Source: Phellopilus nigrolimitatus
Lineage: Eukaryota > Basidiomycota > Agaricomycetes > Hymenochaetales > Hymenochaetaceae
Reading direction: 5' to 3'
Assembly: GCA_021029095.1 (NCBI GenBank)
Contig: JAJOHG010000031.1
Coordinates: forward strand, 124,001-188,000
DNA: 64,000 nucleotides
In this document: positions 11,132 through 22,571 of the stretch, in pieces
How the letters are laid out: each line of letters begins with the position of its first letter
How positions within the stretch are numbered: position 1 is the first letter of the stretch
Position numbers and translations under genes: made by a program
Notes under the pieces: generated by a model
The model's input: the letters and a program-made list of their open reading frames with translations, nothing else
The model's database searches: none
Told to the model about the DNA's origin: nothing

Positions 11132-13528
11132 CTGTCCAGAACCACCACAAGAACTTCACTGTCTTCCTTGCCGAATTCCGTCTTGCCCTAGTCCTTTCTC
11201 CTTAAATCAGCCTCTCCCACCACCTCAGTCATTCCCTATTGTGCTCCAGTTTCTCTCCCGGTGTTTAGCATATCGCGACTGCTGGGCGGTGCAAAATGGA
11301 CCCGTTTCCGATCGCTCTCCTCATTCACATCCGTTCCTCCGCCCTTTCGCCTCCTGTCTTGGGTCCTCGTCCTTCCAATCGCTTTCTCCACGCCGGTCTC
11401 TGTGTCAATGTGCTTATACGTACTTAAATTCGTTTTCTATTTTTCTCGCCTTTCACTTTCTCAGTCCCCAGTTTTTTTTTCCTCCCTAAATCTCTCCATG
11501 ACTCGTCTCCGAATCATGCCTGCATCTGCTCACTGCCCCTCATTGACCTCGCTTCTGATCCTCGGTTCATTGTCCGTCGTCCGCTGTTCTCTGCTCACTC
11601 ATGCCCCTGTTCATGTTTGTGCTTATCTGTACTTATAGCCCGCTCCATAATTTCCACAAGTCGGCCTCGTATCTCTCGCCTTGCGCCCACGACAGGCTCA
11701 GACAGATTGTTCATATTCATCCATGATCCGCCTTCATCTCTCCCAAACTCTGTTCTCAAACTTCATCCGTTCCAGGTCCCTACAGTGCATGCGCAGATAC
11801 GGAGATTCTCAATACATAGACTCGACAACGCTTACGACCACACAGTGACCTAGACCCTGTCGGTGGCCATGACATTCATACTCTGTACAGTACGTATGCA
11901 TCGTACGCTGAATGCGTACGAGTAAAAACGAGCCTATTATACTTGCATCATACATACAGACTTGATGCCTGAAGTCGATTTCAATCTAGGGCGATAAACA
12001 GGTAACCTGTCTCGACGCAACGCCCTGGAAAGCGGCGCGGAAGTATATGTTATATTACGGCCGTAGTCTCGGCGGCCAGCGTTGCATTTCCGATAACCAT
12101 CCAAACAACTCCGATTAGCGGTAACAAATGTCTTGAACTAGCTCGAGTTTGACTTGTCTAAACGCGAGCATCCACAGCCAAATCTCTACCTGCTACCGGC
12201 GTTCTCAACTCACTTCAAAGTATATGCTGATGCCGAGCGCTATCAAGAAGGGCAAAGTTCATCAAGCATTCAACTACGCCAATAGCGATCAAACACACAC
12301 GCACCGAAGCCGGGCAGAAACCGGATCGCCCACGGCAAGTAGAGATGAACCCGTTGAATTGTGGAGGTAGAAGCTTGACTGAGAAGATCCGGCGTATCAT
12401 GATTCCTTGATCGTGTAAGGAACGGGGACAGTAAGAAGAGATAAGTGAAGTTGGAACAATCATCTGCAATGAGCGCGAGTCAGATGAAAGCAAAAGCTCG
12501 AGTGCCCATGGCGGTCATAATTCAGACTAAAAGTAGGCTCAAGTTACACGGTGTATTTCAGTCTTAAAAAACTACTGAAGTCGGAAGGCGCTGAGATAGG
12601 GGACGCTTCATTACGAGACACGTGTATGGTCCTAACATTGTCCAGAAGACCTACTATCATTACGAAGACCGGAGAGGTGCTGCAAACAAGACTTACCCCT
12701 GTCAAAAAATCGGCGAAGTCGAGCATAAGTAGGTTATAAGTGTTACTACCTTGCTTCCTTAAGCCCGTCCTACAGCAGCGAGAAGGTCGTAGAAATTCGG
12801 TATCAGAGACGAGCCACGGTTGTATACTCATAGGGCCAAAAGGATTTAAGCTTTCGTAGTTCGTAAATTTGTCAAGAACCGATGAGTCCAGGAAAGCGAC
12901 ATCATCCAAAAAGGGTTCATGTGTGGAACCCACGTGATTCTACACAATCCACTACTCAGGCGACAGTTCCCTTCAACACTGTTACATGACTTGCCTAAAA
13001 CAAATTAAAACCTTGATCGATTGCCTCATTCTGTGCTCGAGCGACAACGTTGCAGCTACTATTCGGTATCGGAGACATCTGGTTTGAAATTCATCACAAC
13101 TCGCCTTCTTAGAAGTTTACTTCTGGCTCCATCTCGGTTTCATATGCTTTTCCCTTCCAAAAAACCGCGAGCAGCGCGGAGAAAACTTAGGAGCAAAGTC
13201 TTCTGTGATGAATCTTCTTACCGTGAGTACGCCACTCAACATACGCATTCAGAGACTTCCTGTTCGTGCTAAAATAAGCATTCACAATCAGCTCTTCTTT
13301 ACGAAGCATTGATCGTTGTATGGGGATGTCTGACGTGCATGCTTCGGTGTTGTTTTTCGCTCGTTCACTTAAGTATCGGAGCTAGAAATCAGTTGATTCC
13401 TTCCGAAGATGTCCATCACAGAGTTGCGGCGTCTCCGGAGCGCCCTGATTTCAAAAATACCACACTCATAAAGGGAGCCATATTTGTCATGGCTTCACTG
13501 TCTCTTCCCGCCCTTCTGACCTGCGATC
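11132..13528. other. 2.4 kb with no supported gene
   Basis: The first 500 bases are strongly pyrimidine-rich on the plus strand and probably include the 3' UTR of the monooxygenase. Minus frame 12544-12933 is open but shows no splice structure or family resemblance. The end holds the promoter of the next gene. Confidence 0.5.
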
Positions 13529-15769
13529 ATGAGCACCACCGACCTCCAAGAGGTATTGGCTACTTTGAAAGAGGCGGGTCCGCAGATGTATGTGACGTCT
13601 AAAGACTTCATTTTTACTCGTAAAACTCATTAATGAACTTCGATAGCCTAGGGACGAAGGTCTGCACGATTTTTTTTAAAGCTGCTACACACCTTGACTT
13701 CTTATGGTAGTATGCATTCATTGCACTATACACAATCACTCTTTACGACTTCATTATTTCTATTCCTCGGGAGGTTAGTCGCATCTCTCATATCGTGCAC
13801 GTCCTTTTCAGCGCTTAATCGTTTCCCAGATTGAGTACATATGGAATCGGAACTTTTCCATGGGTTGGTCATAGCCTCTTCTAATTATCATACTCATTAA
13901 TGTCTTTGAGCAGTCACAGTTCTTTACTTCATGGTAAAATCTCCGTCAAACTCATCATCGGAAAGCACTAAGTCTCAGACAGAATCGTTACTATGGCATT
14001 GCGGCTTTCACGGTTGCTTTAGCAGGTAAGTCTATACGGATAGCAGCCTGTACAATACTGATATCAGTAATTCACCAGCTTACTTCTCGCCCTTGTTCAC
14101 TCATGACGTATGTTTCATTTCGTGTCTTACCACTTTGAATAAAAAACAATATAACTCCTACAGGTGTATGTCCGATACAAATAATTCTTAAAAGTTTCAT
14201 CTGAATGTATTATCCCCAGTTGTTCCCGCTTCGCCTTGTTCATTCCATTCGCGCTGGGAGTTCCAATGACGATATTCCCTGGAATCGTTATGGGTCTCAG
14301 GTACGAACTCCCTTTCCTCGAAATACCTCATCTCATGCATATTCAGGGTCTCTGCACTATATCACCGGAATAAGATCGTTGAAGTGGGACTAACTACGTT
14401 CCTTTGTGCCGAATTTGCAGTCGCGATGTGGGAGTACTCTTTCCCAGGGAGTCACCGTACGTGTTTCACGATGTTACTGGCCGTTCACTCTCATAATGTG
14501 TTATTGCAGCACTCGAGATTCCGCCGGTCGTGCACGGTGATGCCTTCCAAAGCAAGTAACTAAATTTGCATCAAATGTTCACAAAGCTTACAAAACCGAA
14601 TACACAGTCTGCATCGATGCTACCGCAGATAGCCTGTATGTCCCAAAGAGCTTTCTCCCTCTACTGCTGATACAACGCCGTCTTTTTCTTCGATGTCGTT
14701 ACAGAGGGAACATCAAATCCGCAACATTTCAATTTATGGAGACGATTTACGATACAGCCATATTCGTTATGGTTCTTTACAAAACTATACACGCATTAAG
14801 ATTCACGAAGCGGAGAGAACTGAACATTACTGTTCTAATGGCGACACATAGCATAGTATACTTTGCGTACGTTGGCTTACATCCTTAGCCATCTGGAACG
14901 GTTCATTGATTATGTCCTGCAGTGTCATTTTCACGTCTAATCTTGTATGGGCGTTGATGATTATATTGGCACCTGTAAGCGACTTCGTATCTACTCATGA
15001 ACTTCAAAGTGACATCTGTACTACTTGAAGTCCGGTCTGAAATACTCGACAGCTGTGTAAGTGAAGAAATCCATCGCTGCGTACAGTCTAGCTAACGCCG
15101 CCATAACGTATCAACGCACATCCAGCCCCACAATTATGTGAGTCTCACTTTAGATAAGAATGTTATTGTTTCTTATACCTTGAATCCTTTCTCTTCTTAA
15201 AAAGGCTCGTTTGTGTATTGGTAAATCGCATGACACTCGATTTGCGTGCCTTCTCCACTACCGGCGTATGGTTCAGTGCAACAAAAAACGGCGCGCCCAC
15301 CATGAACGGAATCCCTCCCTCCGAGTTCAACATCGGGGGCCAAGATTCAGAACTCCAGACGGGCTTCTCTTTGTTCTCTGAAACCCAGACGCAAATGTCC
15401 ACATACGTAACGGAGCGTCCATTGCTACCCCAGAATACCTTGCTAAAATCGACGGGAGCAAAGACGGGGACAGTGAATGGGAGACGGCCAACCGGCCGTC
15501 CCGAGAGCACCGGCGCTCACCCGTCTGCATTCGAGGTGATCGAGATGGGACGGATGGACGTTGTGTCGAATCGTGCCAGGTTTCGAGACATGGAAGAAGA
15601 GGGCATAGATTCAGGCGGAAACATCACAGGAAGCTCAACGGTTGGTTTGGTCGATACAGATGATTCTTATGTTTTGGAGCCGATGGCGTCGGCGTCGGCG
15701 TCCTCTCACTTACGCGACAACTTACCTGCATATACTTCGAGCTCCGGTCATCGGGGGTACGAGAATTGA
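13529..15769 (+). CDS. DUF6533-type multi-span membrane protein
   Basis: About sixteen small exons give 465 residues: 13529-13587, 13648-13660, 13711-13773, 13830-13863, 13914-13933, 13983-14025, 14079-14121, 14220-14300, 14347-14456, 14510-14536, 14587-14635, 14705-14866, 14923-14974, 15031-15056, 15087-15137 and 15205-15769. The diagnostic N-terminal block is YAFIALYTITLYDFIISIPR with EIEYIWNRNFSM after it, followed by NRYYGIAAF. Later blocks (RVSALYHRNKIVEVGL, FMETIYDTAIFVMVLY, LVNRMTLDLRAF) fit the basidiomycete DUF6533 family of seven-helix, receptor-like proteins of unknown function. A hydrophilic cytoplasmic tail of about 170 residues ends the protein. The exon choices at 13648-13660 and 14079-14121 are the least certain; the remaining phases agree. 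Confidence 0.75.
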
Positions 15770-18767
15770 CGTGATTTTTTGTAGCTCGAGAAACTTGTTA
15801 CTTTTCCTATTGTAAACATGATTGTTTGTATGACGTATTTATTCGAGGAATCTCACTTTTCGTCTTCATCGTCGAGATCTCGGTGAAGACGGATTTAAGG
15901 CAATTTAGTATAGTCCAGCTTAGCCGATCAAAGTAGAATCTAATAGAGAGAAAAAAAGGGAATTTGCATAGTCAGCTTTTACCGATTTGTGAAAAAGTAA
16001 GTGTGCCAGCTGGATAAAACATGTACGGGTTCCGCTGAATCAATCAATAGAACAAAGTCGGACGACCGTAATGACAGGCAAGAAAGCGAGCACAGACAAT
16101 CGAGGCGTTATTTATGCAAAATACACGATACTTTCGCTAACGTGAAGGCTGGACTCATGATGATCGACGCAACACTGATTGTACGACAGGGCTGGCACGG
16201 GTGATGCCGAGCTCATGGTCCCTTTGACTGTAACTAACGCTGGGAGAGTTTTTGTGTATGTGTAATATAGTCATGAGAGAAGGTTTGAAATTTGCTACAC
16301 TGATGCTCACTGTCCTCGGGAGGTCAGTTCGAGATCGTTGGTCAGATCTCCTACATTCGCAAACGTCGGCATCCATGAAAGGACCGGGAGTGTTATCTCA
16401 AGAGGCGCGAACATGTCTTTGATGCGAAATAGGAGGCGGTTGCAGCATATGCTGTGGAGCACACACTGGGTGCTACATAATTATGCTCAGAATCATCCGA
16501 CAAGCTGGAAAGCGCAAGACCGGAAACATACACAAGCAGGAAGTTACAAAGTGACGGCGAGGCGACACTGAGGACAATGAGATTCGCAACCGAAGCACCT
16601 AGGGCCACATTCGATTAGCATAGACCGCGAGAGAAGTTTGTGAATTGAAAAGCACATAGTATAATAATGAAGTAAATGATGCCTGTGACTTTGTTCAGCA
16701 AATTTATTCGGTTTAATGATAAGTATTATATCGGGAAGCAAACGTACCATCTGTAAATATTCTTTTCATTAATGTCGAGTCTGGCATTTGGGCTTAACCA
16801 TATAATTAATTGATATGCGCAAAGACACTTGAATGTCCCGGAGCCTACATGTTTTTACGAGTAAAGCGCCAAGTGCGACTGTATTGGTTTTGTTTGAAGG
16901 GTCAAAGTCAGTCCCACTTGGGTCACTCGTAAGTATAGGTAGAGACATACGAGTTTCGCTGATCATCAACATGATCATCCCAAGTCGGTCAACATCACCG
17001 CGCAGATTGAGCAGACATCCGGAAGGGAACAAAGGCAAAATCGAGACTAAATATTTGTAAAGTGTGATTATCCTCTAGTTTGTTTTTTTCCATAACCTAC
17101 AAACATGCACGCACCGGTAGCTGATCCCACAAATCTACCCGCGAAATAGAACCCTATTGAGCAGAAAATCTATCGGATTGAAAGGGTAGACAAAAGCATG
17201 TCAGGGAATACCGAGCATGGACGTGGAGTGAAATAAATCAACAAACCAAGTATGGCGCCCCGAGAAGGATGAGCGCTGCGCGCGTGCGTCCCCAGACTGC
17301 ATATGCTCGTATATAAAGTATAACTAGGAATATCAATAGAAGTTTATACGGGAAAAAGTACGTCGTAAATCCCCAAACACTTACATTCTGCCACAATATA
17401 TTCCGTAATAATAACACCTTCAAGCAATGTTAATAATCTTGCGAGAAGAGAAAAGACATAAAATTGGCCACTCACTACCGAACACTATATAGGCCGGTCT
17501 GCATATCTATCTTGCATTCAAATAATAGACCACCTTCACGACGTGACTTCACAGCTACTTACATCAGAATATCTGTCAGGCTCCACCCAAAGGAAAACTG
17601 CGGGAGACTGGTCATGAAACCTTTCCTGCAAAGAATGGCTCTGAGGCGAACCGTGCATTGACCCCACAGTTCCAACGAAAGGTAAGTATCGATTCAATAG
17701 GAATGCGATTTTGGTGATGGAAAGGCGCGAAGGCCAAATGAGGCGTTTCTCTTCACTAAACGTTAGTAAATAGTCGTAAACCTTGGCATTGCGTTCGTGT
17801 CAAACAGAGTCGGCTCCAGTGAATAGGGAGTCTCACCAGGAAGGTCAGTGTCGCCGCTGAGGGATAAGATAAGATTTAGCTTGTGTTATGGGACGATAGG
17901 GATATGACCCGTGCCTAGCGTAAACTGGAGAAAGAAAAGCGTGAGCTCGGTTTTTCAGTATAGAATGAAAGGGGGTTCATAGGCCTACTCTGGATATGTA
18001 GATATCCTGGGCAAGAGAAATCAATTCTTGCGGAGTCGGAGACGCCATCCTCTTCGATTGACCTTGGAATTGTTGAGTGTATAGATGTCGCTTCAGTAAA
18101 GGATGCATTTTATATACCGGCCTGTACAGCTGAGTTTTGATTGCATAAGACCCTGACCAACATCAAAGATGCGAATTGATGCCCGGTCGCACTAAAGAGA
18201 AGATTTTCCAGAAATTGATCGAAGTTTCAATAGCTTCTTGCATTCTTCAGTCCATATACTTACATAGAGTGTCTGGCATTTTGTATATGCGAGGTTATAT
18301 TTCATCTGCTTTCAAGAGACACGTAGCACTAGAAAGGCGCATCCCGATCAATTGCAAACGGATGCCGCTGAATTGGTACTCTGACATCGGAACATAATTG
18401 ACATTGACGCCGGGACGGATTTCAAGAGCTTGCGCCAGAAAAGGACAAGGCGCCAGAAAAGGACAAGCTGACAATGAGTTATGCAGGCCTTTTGGTGGAA
18501 TCGATGAGGAAGCCGTCGAAGAGCTAGTTATGGCACGTTGAAACAGAAGCGTCCTCCGAATCCCTGGGCTTGACGGGTTTCGTTGAAGGTGAATATCAAA
18601 GACAGCGGAGATCGATCAAAGATCGTTCTCTTAGGCGAATGTGCAAAAGAGGTGGTCGATGACTCAGTTCAATAGATCAACTTACGTAAGTACATACATT
18701 TGTAACACTTCCGTGTGGACGCTTTGGACAACCATTTGCTAACTAGCTTTTCCTAGGTTGAGACGAC
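15770..18767. other. 3.0 kb with no supported gene
   Basis: The sequence is fairly AT-rich with only short open frames in both directions and no recognisable domain. It contains the 18-base tandem duplication at 18432-18467. The last 100 bases precede the Nop4-type gene. Confidence 0.5.
18432..18467 (+). repeat. perfect 18-base tandem duplication
   Basis: The unit GCGCCAGAAAAGGACAAG occurs twice without a mismatch, at 18432-18449 and 18450-18467, about 300 bases upstream of the ATG of the Nop4-type gene. It looks like a recent slippage or duplication event. Confidence 0.9.
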
Positions 18768-21700
18768 ATGTCGGACGATAGTACTGTCGTGCTAGGAAAG
18801 CGTAAAGAAAGAGAGTATGCCGAAAGACGGCCCGCAGGGTGCGTTTCCCTCAAATGAAAACATTATTTTTGATTTTTGAAGTTTTCTGAACAACAGTTCA
18901 ACAATTTTCGTCTCCAACCTCCCATATACCGCGACTTCGACAGACTTGGAAACTCTTTTCTCTGACCTTGGGCCCGTACGATCAGCGTTTGTTGTGTTGG
19001 AAGAAAATGTGTCGAAAGGTGTCGGCTATGTATCGTTTGCAATCAAGGATGATGCTGTTACGGCGATGAAGACAATCGAGAAGGATGGTATAACTTTGAA
19101 CGGAAGGAAGCTTAGGGTGCAATGGGCAGAGCGCAAGGTATGCTTCACTCCCTTTATTTTATTCTGTGTATGTCATATTTCTTTCAAGCCGATGGAAAAG
19201 ACGGACGAAAAGAAAGTTAAAGTCGAACGCAAACCGCCCGCCGTGCCCCGTTCGTCTTTCCCCAAATCAGAGAAGGACCCAAATGCTATCCGAACGATTA
19301 TCATTTCTGGCCTTCCATCTTCCGTTGATCAAAATACGCTCTGGAAGAAGGTGCGCAAATGTAAGGGGGCGGAAAGTACGGAGCTCGTTGCAGGCGAGAC
19401 CGGCATAGGTGAATCGAAACTTATTAGAGATGATTGCCACCCATTCACTCTTATCCAGCTCATGTACTGTTCTCTAATCCTTCGGCGGCAGCGCACGCTG
19501 TTGAAAAGTTGCACGCGCACGTGTATAAGGGCGCTCTCCTCTCAGCAACTCTGAAGAAGCGCCTCGAAAGTCTCGCGAAGAACCCCGCGAAAAAAGGCGT
19601 CAACACCGCTACTACTCCAAGTCGCGCTAGCCGTCTTATAGTACGCAACGTGCCATGGAACGTCAGTTTTCTCGGTTGCATATTTGAGTACAGTAGCTGA
19701 CTGCTGGTATTAGATTACAGAAAAAGACCTTCGAGCGCTCTTCCTGCCTTTTGGCCCAGTGTTCTCCACTACCATACCCGCAGAGAAAACGTCAGACGAA
19801 GCTGAGAATAAAAAGCCACGCGCCCGGGGTTTCGCGTTCGTGTGGTTCTTTTCCAAAAAGGACGCAGAACGTGCAATTGAAGGTGTCAACGGCCGTGCAG
19901 TCGTTGCTGGCGCAATCGTGGCACCAACGATGAACAAAAAGGAACGAGCGAGGCTAAGAAAACAGTTAAGGGAGAAGGAGAAGGAGAAGGAAGAAGTGCA
20001 AGAAGAGGAGGGCGAGGAGGCGGTGGATACGGCTGATGAGGGTGAAGACGAGAAGAAAATGGAAAACGAAAAGCCCGAAGCACGGGTTCTGGCGGTAGAT
20101 TGGGCGCTGAGTAAAGAGAAGTGGGAAGAGGCAAAGACGAGGGGCCTTACTGGTCAGGGCGGGCAGGACGAGAACGCGAGTGAAAGTGGATCGGACTTAA
20201 ATTCAGACTCGGCGTCGGATTCAGAGTCGGACGTTTCTGATGAGGATGTAGGCGAAGAAGGGAGCGATGACGAGATGGATGCGGGTGAGGATCGTTCTGA
20301 CTCTGAAGAACCAAGAAAGCCTACCCTGCCGCAAACGGATAACGGCACGACGCTTTTCGTGCGGAACGTACCCTTCGATGCAACGGAGGACGAAATGCGT
20401 GTCCTGTATGTGATTCCGCTGGTTGTATAAATTTTACTCACCTTGGTCTTAATACAGCTTCCGTGCCTTTGGGCCTCTCCGATACGCGCGCATCACGATG
20501 GATGTGGAAAGCGGGCGCTCGCGAGGAACAGCGTTCGTATGCTTCTGGAATAAAGAGGATGCCGACAAGGCGATTCTTCAGAGCGAGCTACTAAACCGTG
20601 AAGCCGCGCCAAACGCGCCGAAAAAGAACCCATTCTCGCTGCCATCGCTTCTGACGCCGGACCCATCGTCTTCACTTGCTCAGTCGCTTGTATTGCACGG
20701 ACGCGCGCTTGACGTGACGCGCGCGGTGACACGCGATTCTGCGCAGCGGCTCAAGGACGAAGGGGAGCGCCAGCGCGAAAAGGCGGACAAGAGAAACATG
20801 TACCTCCTCCGCGAGGGTGTCATCTTCCCGAATACACCTGCCGCGGCGACGCTGAGCCCCGCAGAGCTCGAGAAGCGTAGCGCATCGTTCAGCACCCGAC
20901 GCACGCTGCTGAAGTCGAATCCGACGTTGTACGTGTCTAAGACGCGTCTGTCGATCCGCCAACTGCCCATGTTTACAACCGAACGCACTTTGAAGCGTCT
21001 GGGTATCCACGCTGTGCGGGCATTCGAGAAAGAGGTTAAGAGCGGAGAGCGCCAGCCTTTGTCCGCGGATGAGTTGCACGAGGACATCGAAGACGTTGAA
21101 ATGGTCGATGAAAAGGAAAAAGTCAAAGAAAAGGGCAAAGAAAAGGGCAAAGGGTGGAAGAGCGAACGCGAGACAGGGGTGAAGCAGGCGAAGATCGTGC
21201 GGCAGGCGGACCGCGTGGACACATTGACGGGCAAAGGGAAGAGTCGGGGTTATGGGTTCCTCGAGATGAGACTTCACAGTGACGCGCTCCGCGTCCTGCG
21301 CTGGGCAAACAACAATCCCGTCGTTGGCGAGCTCCTGGAACAATGGTGGAGGGCGGAGCTTGACGAGCTCACCAAGAGCTTGGAGGCGGCTGCGAAGAAG
21401 CCGAAGCCGAAGGATGGAAACGAGGAAGGCCAAGATGTCGAGGCACGTGTGAGACGGTTGAAAGGGGAGCGTGAACGGCTTGAGTCGAGTGAATGGCGCA
21501 AAGGGAGGAAGACACTGGTTGTTGAGTTCTCAATCGAAAACGCGCAGGTTGTGAACCGAAGGAAGGAGAAAATGGAGGTATGGGTTTTTTGCCGTCGTAC
21601 ATGATTAAAGGAGACAGGAACTAACAGCATTCCTCTTAGACTACGAAGACGGCTTCGAGATCTCCTCGCCTAAAGCCCACTGGTGATCGTAATGGACACG

Positions 21701-21888
21701 ACGATGCTCATGAAGATGAGAAGCCGTCTAAGAGACGAAAGGTCATTGGGGACTTGCAAGCGAAGACTGGGACCGTACCAAAATCCGAAACTAGTGTCGA
21801 TGGTCATAAATCGTCAAAGCAGGATAATGGTCTGGGAGGTCTTATTGGTCGCAAAAGGAAAATGCGGAAGTCGAAAGGAAAGGCATAG
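18768..21888 (+). CDS. NOP4: four-RRM nucleolar protein, Nop4/RBM28 type
   Basis: Exons 18768-18838, 18897-19137, 19189-19408, 19459-19661, 19714-20405, 20458-21577 and 21640-21888 give 931 residues. Four RNA recognition motifs are visible: RRM1 from residue 25 (TIFVSNLPYTATSTDLETLF, then GVGYVSF), a weaker RRM2 near 130 (RTIIISGLPSSVDQ), RRM3 near 235 (LIVRNVPWN, then GFAFVWF) and RRM4 near 455 (TLFVRNVPFDATEDEM, then GTAFVCF). A long acidic Ser/Asp/Glu segment separates RRM3 from RRM4, and the C-terminus is a basic tail ending RKRKMRKSKGKA. This layout is that of yeast Nop4p and human RBM28, nucleolar factors needed for 27S pre-rRNA processing and 60S subunit assembly. The intron at 19138-19188 is 51 bases with no in-frame stop, so its retention would insert 17 residues. 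Confidence 0.88.
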
Positions 21889-22571
21889 GATTGATGTGGG
21901 TTATCTGAGGGTCTTGTATTCATAGGTAAGTATCCCGATTTCTGGGTTTCTTGTTCTCGAGCTGAGCTTTACTACCTAAATCTAGTCGTCTTTCGCTCAT
22001 GTATAGTGTTTCGTTCTGCAAGTCAACAATTCTATAAAGGAGATGGGCTATCGATTGGCCTCTGTCCAAGCCTCGAACTATAACGTCTGGAACATTGAGA
22101 TACGACCTGGATCGACTGCCAGCATATGCCGTTCAATCCAATTTGTTCTTCGGAACTGTGTTGTTGAGCAGTCGCGGCCGCTAACCCAGTGCCCTTGCAG
22201 CACCATTACATTAAAGCGTCAACTTCTCAGGATCGATTTTAGCAGTAAGCCTCAGGTGGTATCATTCCTTAAAATTGTCCGGCCGCTTGTGAACCCGTGG
22301 AGTTTGTCATGTGTTTCTTGAGCACCAAGCTTACAGGAAGCCACCATGTCAGACAACCTTGCCGTTGACAGAACACGCCAAGTGTTGTTCTATATTCGCT
22401 CCCCATCTTGACGGTGAACTGACTTACTCTATTCGAGGCAAATAGTGCTAATCTGCCTATGTTCTGTAGACGATGAAGTAGATAAAAACTTCGTCGAAAC
22501 AATCGTTAACCTTCAACCCGAGTACTTTCCTGCAGACTCTCCCGTTTTCTCTTTTGCCGAGCTGGTGTAGC
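21889..22571. other. intergenic between Nop4-type and ABC genes
   Basis: No gene is seen. The space should contain the 3' UTR of the Nop4-type gene and the promoter of the ABC transporter. Confidence 0.6.

Noticed and set aside
12544..12933. 129-codon minus-strand frame
   Set aside because: No recognisable domain, no splice partners and base composition like the surrounding non-coding DNA.
20672..21433. 253-codon open frame on the minus strand within the Nop4-type gene
   Set aside because: It is antisense to a well-supported exon; the Lys/Glu-rich coding strand yields long Leu/Phe-rich antisense frames by composition alone.
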